Assembly (NCBI GenBank): GCA_033060915.1
Contig: CM065393.1
Coordinates: 8,586,001-8,650,000 of the forward strand
Direction: 5' to 3'
Length of the DNA stretch: 64,000 nt
Origin: Euryodendron excelsum
Taxonomy: Eukaryota > Streptophyta > Magnoliopsida > Ericales > Pentaphylacaceae
The number at the start of each line of letters is the position of its first letter. Position 1 is the stretch's first letter. The notes under the pieces are model-generated. The model was not told where the DNA came from. It saw only the letters and a list, made by a program, of their open reading frames with translations, and did no database searches. Shown here piece by piece: positions 47,639 through 55,799 of the stretch. The position numbers and the translations under genes were made by a program.

Positions 47639-50600
47639 ATCCAATGCTTATGGCCATGATTGATGACATGGTAAGGAAACAAATAAGAAAAGCTAGAGAA
47701 AAAGATGATGAAAGCTTTCGAATGATCACAAAACCCTACCCCGCTTGGGTGGATGCCATTCCATTCCCACCTAGCTTTTCTCAGCCAGATTTTAAGATGT
47801 TTGATGGAACGGGTGACCCGAGACAACATGTGGCACACTTTTTGTCACGATGTGGGCCTATAGCACAAAATGAGGCTCTTTGTCTACAATTGTTTGTGCA
47901 ATCCCTGGAAAGGTCTGCATTTACATGGTATGCTAATCTCCCAGAAAGCTCAATCCCAAGTTGGGATGCTATGGTTAAAGAATTCCTCAAGCAGTTTTGC
48001 AATACACAAAGACGTGTTGGAGTGCCAGAGCTCATCGAAACGAAAAAACGTGACAATGAACCAGTCACTGACTTCATAGCAAGGTGGAGAGCTCTAACAT
48101 TTGCATGTCCTCAGAAGTTCACCCAGTTAGAGCTTATAAGGATGTGCCTAAACAACTTCCGTCATGAACTATCGACAGCCTTGATGGCTCAAACCTTTGA
48201 AGGGTTCAATGACTTGTGTACCAAGGCACATGATATGGAATTACACTTAAGCAAAAGACGAAGGCCACGAGTGGTTGATAAAGTTGAAACCTCTGCTGTA
48301 GTCGAAACAAAAAATAAAGCTCCTATGGTCATTAGGAATAGGGCTCCTATGATGATTGGTGCCAAGAAACCTGGAGATGCTAAAAAGGTTAGCATGAAGG
48401 AAAGGATGGAGAGGAAATATTCTTTCGAGAATGATTTGGTAGAAGACCTCTTTGAAGATCTCTTGGAACAAGATCTGATCTCGCTTCCTGAAGTAAAAAG
48501 ACCTCATGAAGTAGGCAAGACAGATGAGCCTAAGTATTGCCCATATCACCGTTTGATCAGTCATCCATTAAAGGAGTGTTTTGTCTTAAAGGATAAAATC
48601 CAAGAACTCCTTGATTCAAAGGTCATTACTCTTCCCACTCCAGAAAAAACAACAGCTAACCCTGTCACTACTGATGATGGTGACGAAGGAGAATGGATTG
48701 TGTATCAATCAAAAAGTATGAAAAAGAAACAGAATGCTGCATTGAAGGTAAAGCATCGAAAGACGGTGGATTCCAAGAAGAAGAAAAGACCCAAGGTCAC
48801 TAAAGACAAGAAGAAGAAGATTCACAAGAAAAGAAAAGGAGAAAAATTAGTCCCCGAGGAGCTTCTGGAACAACCTCCTCGTTTTCCAATCACATTCGAG
48901 GAATTCTTGCCTCCAGAACTTCAGTCTGATGAGTTACAAGCACACTTTGGCAAGAGAAAGAAAGATAAGGCGGATGTAGTCTCTTGTTTAACCATCGTTG
49001 TGATAAGCGATGATGAAGAAGAAGTAACAGGTCCTGAAACAAAGGAAGGAGGGCATGCTTCATTCCCCATTTGTATACCTGACTCCCCGAAACATGAAGC
49101 AATATCACCAACATACACCTCAATCCTTCCAAAAGAAGATTCATGGCTTTTCATGGCAGCTTCACCAGAGTACTCTCCGGTGCCACCAATGTACTATCTG
49201 AATACTCCAGAATATATAAGAGAGTCGGAACAAAGAAGTTTGGAGTACAAGTCTGACACAGAGCTCGTGAGACATTCGCGACGACGACTACAATTTGAAG
49301 ATAATGAGTTAAAATGTCAATCAGATGATGAATTGCTGAGTTACTCTGGGAAACGAAGAAAGCTATCTCAAATCGAAATCCCTTGTGAAGATTCGGAACT
49401 TAATTTTTCTCCTGAAAACTCACAATACCCCTCTCCAGTGAGAACCTATGATGGTGAAAGTGTATCAAGTGACCATTTTGATGTTCCTTGTAATGTCATC
49501 ACTGTTGATGTGGATTTTGTAAATGGAGAAGTCCAAATCAGTAGCAGTCCAAATGATGATGAGAAAGTAAGGATTGAAGCCAGAAAAGGAAGAAATCGAG
49601 CAAAAGTAACAATTTCTTTAAAGGAAGAAGAACCTCGAGCTCCCCAAGACCATATAGTTGAGGCTAACCAAATTGTTAGGCATCCGTTTCCTCAATGGGT
49701 CGAAAGAGTCCCATTCCCACAGGGATACGCAGTGCCTCAATTTTCATTATATTACGGGGTTGGTTGCCCAAGGCGTCATTTAATTCATTTTCTCGCTCAA
49801 TGTGGGAATACTGTGAAGAGCCAAGCGTTGCTTCTACGACAGTTTGTTCTCTCATTGGATGGATGGGCAGCTGATTGGTTTTTTAGTCTTCCTCCCAACT
49901 CCATCCCTAATTGGGACACAATGGCGGATCGATTCTATAAGAAGTTTTACACCCCAAGACCTATAGAACTTGAAATGCTAGAACCTTGGGAAGATGAAGA
50001 CCATACAACTGTCCAAACTTATTCTTTTTTTGAAGGAACTATCGAAGAAAAGATTGAAGCCGCCCTTGATCAGCGAGAGATGGGAAGCTTCAGACCCAGA
50101 GATTTGTTCCCTCCATGGGTTGAGCAGACACCATTTCCAGAGGAATATGAGCTCCCAAACTTTGCGATATATGAAGGGTATGGGGATCCTGAGAAGCACA
50201 TTAAACGTTTTTTGAGGCAATGCGGGGATACAGCTCAAAATCAAGCTCTCTGCTTACGTCAATTTCCCCTTTCCCTTGGCGGAATTTCATTTGACTGGTA
50301 TTGTGCCCTTGAAGGAGTTGTGGTGCCAAGTTGGGAAGCAATGAAAAATGCTTTCATAGAATCTCAATGTTTCTATAGGCGAGATCCACAACATTTGAGA
50401 AATGTGTCCAAAATGCAAGATGAAGGAGAAATGACTGATGATGATGATCGATCTTCTGCCGGGTCTGTCAACATGGTCCAAATTAATGATGAGTTAAAGG
50501 AGGTTGAGAACAAAAATAAAGTTATTGCCAAAGCATGTCAAACTTACCTCACTCATCGAAGGCGACCACGTAATACAACTCAAGAACCTCCGACATCAAT

Positions 50601-51363
50601 TGTACGAGAAGAAGTCTTGCAGGAAGAAGGGCAAGTAAAGTATGATGTTCTGGCTCACCTTAAGAAAATTCCAGCTCTATTAAGTGTCTATGATGCCCTG
50701 AAGATGTCTCCAGAACTTAGAAAGTCTTTGATATATGCCCTATCAAGGCCCGAGGATTTTCATCAAGAAGCTGTAGTAAAGGGTCTCGAAGAGACTACTA
50801 TGTGTATGTCTATGATTACATTTGGTGATGATGACATGTGTGCCGAAGTGTTGGATCACAATCGTCCGTTGTTTATCACTGGGTGTATCCTCACCACCAA
50901 AGTCTCTCGGGTCATGGTTGATGGAGGATCGGCCGTTAACCTTCTGCCAAGAAGGGCCCTAAGCTTGTTAGGTGTCCCACTTTCACACATGCGACCAAGT
51001 CATCTGGTGATCCAGGGGTTCAATCAAAATGAACAACGTCTTATGGGAAAAATCAAGTTACAAACAAAATTTGGAGACATCGAGGAGGATACTGAATTCC
51101 TGGTGATTGACGTGGATACCTCTTACAATGCCCTTCTAGGACGCCCTTGGGTGCATAATCATTATGCAATACCTTCTACTTTCCATCAGTGCATCAAATA
51201 TCCACTACCTTCTGAAGAAGGGTTTGAAAAGGAAGGGACAATTATAGCTGACAGTGATCCATTCAATGGGGTAGAGGCCTATTACGCAGATGCTAGATTT
51301 TATTCAGGGACGTCATGGAAGAAAGAGAAAGAAAAAGACCTGAAGAAAACAGAAGGTACTTAA
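47635..51363 (+). CDS. Gag-protease polyprotein with three gag-like modules
   Basis: The product is 1,242 residues. Residues ~35-205 are a Retrotrans_gag domain (PYPAWVDAIPFPPSF, DPRQHVAHFLSRCG, FTWYANLPESSIPSWDAM). A CPYHRLISHPLKEC zinc-knuckle-like motif follows at ~302-315, then a Lys-rich stretch (~380-405) and a long Ser/Glu/Asp-rich region. Two further gag-like N-terminal modules follow at ~683-781 (FPQWVERVPFPQGY, WFFSLPPNSIPNWDTM) and ~825-922 (FPPWVEQTPFPEEY, FDWYCALEGVVVPSWEAM). The protease has MVDGGSAVNLLP with Asp1096, and ALLGRPWVH. Gag should form particles and bind RNA, and the protease should mature them. The ORF starts inside the stop of ORF1 and ends at TAA 51,361-51,363, in the same frame as pol downstream. 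Confidence 0.9.
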   Translation: MNPMLMAMIDDMVRKQIRKAREKDDESFRMITKPYPAWVDAIPFPPSFSQPDFKMFDGTGDPRQHVAHFLSRCGPIAQNEALCLQLFVQSLERSAFTWYANLPESSIPSWDAMVKEFLKQFCNTQRRVGVPELIETKKRDNEPVTDFIARWRALTFACPQKFTQLELIRMCLNNFRHELSTALMAQTFEGFNDLCTKAHDMELHLSKRRRPRVVDKVETSAVVETKNKAPMVIRNRAPMMIGAKKPGDAKKVSMKERMERKYSFENDLVEDLFEDLLEQDLISLPEVKRPHEVGKTDEPKYCPYHRLISHPLKECFVLKDKIQELLDSKVITLPTPEKTTANPVTTDDGDEGEWIVYQSKSMKKKQNAALKVKHRKTVDSKKKKRPKVTKDKKKKIHKKRKGEKLVPEELLEQPPRFPITFEEFLPPELQSDELQAHFGKRKKDKADVVSCLTIVVISDDEEEVTGPETKEGGHASFPICIPDSPKHEAISPTYTSILPKEDSWLFMAASPEYSPVPPMYYLNTPEYIRESEQRSLEYKSDTELVRHSRRRLQFEDNELKCQSDDELLSYSGKRRKLSQIEIPCEDSELNFSPENSQYPSPVRTYDGESVSSDHFDVPCNVITVDVDFVNGEVQISSSPNDDEKVRIEARKGRNRAKVTISLKEEEPRAPQDHIVEANQIVRHPFPQWVERVPFPQGYAVPQFSLYYGVGCPRRHLIHFLAQCGNTVKSQALLLRQFVLSLDGWAADWFFSLPPNSIPNWDTMADRFYKKFYTPRPIELEMLEPWEDEDHTTVQTYSFFEGTIEEKIEAALDQREMGSFRPRDLFPPWVEQTPFPEEYELPNFAIYEGYGDPEKHIKRFLRQCGDTAQNQALCLRQFPLSLGGISFDWYCALEGVVVPSWEAMKNAFIESQCFYRRDPQHLRNVSKMQDEGEMTDDDDRSSAGSVNMVQINDELKEVENKNKVIAKACQTYLTHRRRPRNTTQEPPTSIVREEVLQEEGQVKYDVLAHLKKIPALLSVYDALKMSPELRKSLIYALSRPEDFHQEAVVKGLEETTMCMSMITFGDDDMCAEVLDHNRPLFITGCILTTKVSRVMVDGGSAVNLLPRRALSLLGVPLSHMRPSHLVIQGFNQNEQRLMGKIKLQTKFGDIEEDTEFLVIDVDTSYNALLGRPWVHNHYAIPSTFHQCIKYPLPSEEGFEKEGTIIADSDPFNGVEAYYADARFYSGTSWKKEKEKDLKKTEGT

Positions 51364-51430
51364 GCTCCAGTAACAAAATCTTTTCGATACATCCCAAAGT
51401 TTGAAAGAAAGCTGGGGGCAAGTGCTTTAG
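51356..51430 (+). other. Stop codon between protease and RT, within a possible 75-nt intron
   Basis: The TAA at 51,361-51,363 is the only stop between gag-pro and pol, which share one frame. A donor (GAAG|GTACTT) at 51,356 and an acceptor (TGCTTTAG|TCCCG) ending at 51,430 would remove exactly 75 nt, keep the frame and delete the stop. Ogre elements are known to have an intron between protease and RT. Against this, the removed part (VTKSFRYIPKFERK) looks like conserved protein. Readthrough or a recent nonsense mutation are alternatives. Confidence 0.3.
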
Positions 51431-51453
51431 TCCCGATAAATCCAACCTTAGGA

Positions 51454-54400
51454 TTGAAGGATAAATTTATCTTACCCTTAAGGAAGACTGAATGCACATA
51501 TGTGGACACCTACAGCAAGTTTGTAGTTCCCTCCAAAGAAAAAGGAGCAAAGCCTATTCTATTTCATTCGATGGGTGATCTTGAACAAAGGATGGATGCA
51601 GAACAAGTTTCAAATATGGGAGACCTGATCCCTAATGTTGTAAAGCCTAAATATAGTGCAAAAACTACACAGATGCTGGTAAAACTTGGCTTGGATCCTA
51701 GAAAAGTCTTAACCAAAGAAGTTGCACCGTTTGAAGCTATGTTAACACAGTCTCAAAGAAAAGCCATCCAACAAGGGAAATCCATCACTTCAACGAAAGA
51801 GGGGTTAGGATATCATGAACCTTCCATAGAAAATCAGCTTTCGGTAAACATGACCACTACAGAAAAAGTCCCAAGAGACTTATATGAAGAAGAAGACGAA
51901 GAGGCATGTCTTACACCAAGAGAGTTGGAAGAAGGAGGACAAGCTACCATCGACGAACTTCGTGAAATAAACCTCGGTGATGAAGGTGAAAATAAACCAA
52001 CATTTATCAGTGCAAACCTGACTGAACAAGAGGCTCAAAGATATATCTCTTTCCTAAGGGAATATCAAGACATTTTCGCATGGAACTATGTTGAGATGCC
52101 TGGTCTTGATCCAAGGATTGCGGTTCATAAGCTTTCAATATACCCTGGGAAGCGACCGGTCAAACAACCACAGAGACGAACTCGACCTGAACTGTCAACC
52201 CAAATTGAAGCTGAGGTTGACAAGCTCATCAAAGCTGGATTCATCAGAGAAGTGAAATATCCGACATGGTTGGTAAACATAGTGCCTGTCAAGAAGAAGA
52301 ATGGCCAGATCAGGGTGTGCATTGACTTTCGTGATTTGAATGAAGCATGCCCCAAAGATGATTTTCCTCTACCTATAACTGAGCTTCTCGTATATGCAAC
52401 TACAGGGTATGAAACCTTGTCATTTATGGATGGATATTCAGGATACAATCAAATCCAAATGGCACCTGAAGATGAAGAATTGACAGCCTTCAAAACTCCA
52501 AAAGGAGTCTTCTGTTATAAAGTGATGCCCTTTGGTCTGAAAAATGCTGGGGCTACCTATCAAAGAGCAATGACCTCGATCTTCAAGGATATGCTTCATA
52601 ACATTATTGAGTGTTATGTTGATGATATTGTTGTCAAGACAAAGAAAAAGGAAGACCACCTCGAGGATCTAAGAAGAATTTTTGAACGCTTAAGGCGTTA
52701 TCAACTTAAGATGAATCCGATGAAATGTGCCTTTGGTGTTTCGTCAGGAAAATTTCTCGGGTTTGTGGTTCGAAGCAAAGGAATCGAAGTTGATCCAACA
52801 AAGATCAAAGCAATCCTTGAAATGCCTCCCCCAAGGAACTTAAGGGAGTTGAAAGGCTTACAAGGAAGATTGGCTTACATCAGAAGATTCATTTCTAATC
52901 TGGCGGGCCGGTGTTTACCATTCTCAAGGTTAATGAAGAAAGATGTACCCTTTGAATGGGACCAAGCGTGCCAAAATGCCTTTGATAGCATCAAAGAATA
53001 CCTCATGAAACCCCCGGTGCTCATGAGCCCAATAAAAGGAAGACCGCTTCTGTTATATATTGCAGCTCTTGATCACTCATTAGGAGCACTCTTGGCCCAA
53101 CATAATGACCAAGGGAAGGAAAATGCCTTGTATTATCTAAGTCGTACTTTAGTTGGTGCAGAAGTTAACTATTCCCCAATTGAAAAAACATGTCTGGCTT
53201 TGGTATTTGCACTGCAAAAGTTAAAACACTATGTCTCGGAACATGAAGTCAAATTAATATCTAGGGCTGACCCTTTGAAATATATACTTTCACGACCAGT
53301 TCTTTTGGGAAAAATTGCAAAATGGGCTGTTCTTCTTCAACAATTCTCAATTGAATATGTGTCCCAAAAAGCCGTAAAAGGGCAAGCCTTAGCAGATTTC
53401 TTAGCAGCATACCCTGTTCCTGATGACTCGCCTCTTTCCACTGATTTACCAGATGAACAAGTGATGCAGATAGAAGTACAAAAAGGATGGAAAATGTACT
53501 TTGATGGAGCCTCAAGAAGCCCCGATGGCAAGAAACAAGAGAATCCCAAAAACAATAAATCAGGGGTTGGCATTGTGTTTGTGACACCAGACAACGCAAT
53601 AGTTCCTCACTCTTTCGCCTTGACAAAAGGATGTTCTAATAATGAGGCAGAATATGAATCTGTAATTGCTGGACTAGAACTAGCACTACAAATTCCCGTT
53701 GAAGAACTCACCATATATGGGGATTCTGAGTTAGTAATAAAGCAATTACGTGGAGAATATATAGTGAAAAAGGCAAGTCTCACTCCTTACCATGAGAGGG
53801 CTGATCAACTGCTTTCACAATTCAGAAAAGTGCACATTTTTCATGTCAAAAGAAGAATGAATACTCGAGCCGACTCTTTGGCAGGTTTGGCCGCTTCACT
53901 AGCCTTGCCAGAAAATAAAACAATCACTATAACTGTAGGAGAAAGAAGAGTTTTGCAGCCTTTAAAGAAAATTCCAAATGTTGCTCCAGTCTTGACAATA
54001 TGCACAAAAGAAGATGAGGAAGATTGGCAGGAGCCCGTCATGAATTATCTCCAACATGGGAGATTGCCAGAAGAAAAAGCAAAACGTGCTGAGGTGAGAC
54101 GGCGTGCCACTAAGTTCATTTTGTGGAATGATGCACTCTACAAAAGATCCTTGGACGGAATATACATGCGATGCATAGCCAAAGGACAAATTCAAGAAGT
54201 CATGGCAGAAGTACATATGGGAGTATGTGGCGCACATCAGAGTGGCCCAAAGCTACACATGCAGCTAAAAAGATTAGGCTACTATTGGCCGACCATGATC
54301 TCTGATTGCATTGACTATTCAAAAAGATGTCAAGTCTGCCAATTTTATGGGAACTTCATTCATCAACCTCCAGAGCCTCTACATGTCACAACTTGCTCTT

Positions 54401-55272
54401 GGCCATTTGCAGCTTGGGGTATGGACGTGATTGGGCCTTTTGTGCCTCCATCTTCAACAGGATATCGATACATCTTGGCAGCGACAGACTACTTCTCAAA
54501 GTGGGCAGAAGCAGTGGCCTTAAAAGAAGTAAAAACTACAACTGTTGCAGATTTCATCAGGACTCACATCATTTACAGATTCGGAATTCCTGAAAGTATT
54601 ATTACAGATAATGGACAACCATTCAAAAGTAATGCATTGTACAAGTTGTATTCCAAGTACAAAATAAAGATCAATCATTCATCACGGTATCATGCACCTG
54701 CAAACGGTTTGGCGGAAGCATTCAACAAGACCCTCTGCAAAATACTCAAGAAAATGGTGGATAGAAATAAAAGAAGTTGGCATGAAAAACTACAAGAAGC
54801 CTTGTGGGCTTATCGTACTTCATACAGAACTCCAACTCAAGCCACACCCTATTCATTAGTGTTTGGAGGGGAAGCGGTACTACCACTTGAAGTTCAAATA
54901 CCTTCTTTAAGGGTCGCGATACAAGAATCTTTAACTAAAGATGAAAGTGCAATGGTAAGATTGGTTGAACTTGAAACCTTGGATGAACGAAGGCTTTTTG
55001 CCCAACAAAATTTGGAGATATATCAAAGGATGGCAAATGCCTTCAACAAAAGAGTAAGGCTCCGTTGTTTCAAGAAAGGAGACTTAGTGTTAATGGTTCG
55101 GACACCGATCATCATAACTAGACGAACTAAAGGAAAGCTCGAACCTAAATGGGAAGGCCCTTATGTGATTGAGAAGGTCTATTCAAATGGAGCCTACTTG
55201 TTAACCACAATGGATGGTGAAAGAGTTATACCTCCCACCAATGCAAGGTTCTTAAAGAGGTACTACCCTTAA
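51454..55272 (+). CDS. Pol: reverse transcriptase, dual RNase H, integrase
   Basis: The first ATG after the TAA gives 1,272 residues; the frame is open back to 51,364. RT runs from WLVNIVPVKKKNGQIRVCID to YVDDIVVK (388-395). The RT-linked RNase H (~530-650) has LLLYIAALDHSLGALLAQ. A second RNase H of the Tat-specific acquired type (~679-815) has YFDGAS (D684), NNEAEYES and YGDSELVIKQL (D757). Integrase has an H2C2 finger from H921 to CQVCQ, and D991, D1052 and E1088 (GMDVIGPF, ITDNGQPF, NGLAEAF) with the 35-residue spacing. No chromodomain is present. All catalytic residues checked are intact. Pol would copy the RNA genome to DNA and insert it. How it is expressed past the TAA is open. Confidence 0.93.
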   Translation: MKDKFILPLRKTECTYVDTYSKFVVPSKEKGAKPILFHSMGDLEQRMDAEQVSNMGDLIPNVVKPKYSAKTTQMLVKLGLDPRKVLTKEVAPFEAMLTQSQRKAIQQGKSITSTKEGLGYHEPSIENQLSVNMTTTEKVPRDLYEEEDEEACLTPRELEEGGQATIDELREINLGDEGENKPTFISANLTEQEAQRYISFLREYQDIFAWNYVEMPGLDPRIAVHKLSIYPGKRPVKQPQRRTRPELSTQIEAEVDKLIKAGFIREVKYPTWLVNIVPVKKKNGQIRVCIDFRDLNEACPKDDFPLPITELLVYATTGYETLSFMDGYSGYNQIQMAPEDEELTAFKTPKGVFCYKVMPFGLKNAGATYQRAMTSIFKDMLHNIIECYVDDIVVKTKKKEDHLEDLRRIFERLRRYQLKMNPMKCAFGVSSGKFLGFVVRSKGIEVDPTKIKAILEMPPPRNLRELKGLQGRLAYIRRFISNLAGRCLPFSRLMKKDVPFEWDQACQNAFDSIKEYLMKPPVLMSPIKGRPLLLYIAALDHSLGALLAQHNDQGKENALYYLSRTLVGAEVNYSPIEKTCLALVFALQKLKHYVSEHEVKLISRADPLKYILSRPVLLGKIAKWAVLLQQFSIEYVSQKAVKGQALADFLAAYPVPDDSPLSTDLPDEQVMQIEVQKGWKMYFDGASRSPDGKKQENPKNNKSGVGIVFVTPDNAIVPHSFALTKGCSNNEAEYESVIAGLELALQIPVEELTIYGDSELVIKQLRGEYIVKKASLTPYHERADQLLSQFRKVHIFHVKRRMNTRADSLAGLAASLALPENKTITITVGERRVLQPLKKIPNVAPVLTICTKEDEEDWQEPVMNYLQHGRLPEEKAKRAEVRRRATKFILWNDALYKRSLDGIYMRCIAKGQIQEVMAEVHMGVCGAHQSGPKLHMQLKRLGYYWPTMISDCIDYSKRCQVCQFYGNFIHQPPEPLHVTTCSWPFAAWGMDVIGPFVPPSSTGYRYILAATDYFSKWAEAVALKEVKTTTVADFIRTHIIYRFGIPESIITDNGQPFKSNALYKLYSKYKIKINHSSRYHAPANGLAEAFNKTLCKILKKMVDRNKRSWHEKLQEALWAYRTSYRTPTQATPYSLVFGGEAVLPLEVQIPSLRVAIQESLTKDESAMVRLVELETLDERRLFAQQNLEIYQRMANAFNKRVRLRCFKKGDLVLMVRTPIIITRRTKGKLEPKWEGPYVIEKVYSNGAYLLTTMDGERVIPPTNARFLKRYYP

Positions 55273-55318
55273 AATAATATAAAAAAAAATAAAAAAAAAA
55301 AAAAAAAAAAAACGCCCG

Positions 55319-55473
55319 CTAGGTTGAAAACCCGAAAGGGCGGCCTAGGCAAAAGTTAGGGCAAGCCTGCTAGATTGAAGAAAAAAAAAAAAAGGCAGTC
55401 TAGGCAAAAAAATTAAGGCAGTAAAAATGTAATAATAAGCCCGTTAGGTTGAAAACCCGAAAGGGTGGCTTAG
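55319..55473 (+). other. Three tandem hairpins after pol, two with GAAA tetraloop
   Basis: Copy 1: outer stem CTAGG (55,319-55,323)/CCTAG (55,344-55,348), inner stem CCC-GAAA-GGG (55,331-55,340). Copy 2: CTAGA (55,370-55,374)/TCTAG (55,399-55,403), a compensated G-C to A-T change, with the inner part replaced by an A-run. Copy 3: TTAGG (55,444-55,448)/CTTAG (55,469-55,473), pairing through G-U, inner CCC-GAAA-GGG kept. Each is followed by AGGCAAAA. They lie between the 3' ends of pol and the antisense gene. Confidence 0.65.
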
Positions 55474-55512
55474 GCAAAAGTTAGGGCAATTAATAAAATA
55501 AAATAAAAAAAA

Positions 55513-55682
55513 GCTCCTGGCCCGCAAGAGTATAAACTGTGAACGGCTAAAACATACAACAAAGACCCACCAATGGTGCAGTATGTGACTAAACTGCTAA
55601 AACACCTCACCAAAGTCCAAGGTGATAAATCTCAGGACGCTCCTGGCCCGCAAGAGTATAAACTGTGTACGGCTAAAACAAA
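55513..55682 (+). repeat. Direct repeat pair between pol and antisense gene
   Basis: A ~43-bp segment beginning GCTCCTGGCCCGCAAGAGTA occurs at 55,513 and again at 55,639, with one visible difference. The part between also repeats CTAAAACA words. No function is assigned. Confidence 0.85.
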
Positions 55683-55799
55683 TGAAACCATCATATTAAC
55701 CATTTATTTCCATAAACAAAATAAAAGATGAAAAAAAAAATTAAATTCAAAGTTACATCCATCTTAATAAAAAGTCTAATCCAATCAAAGTAATAAAAT

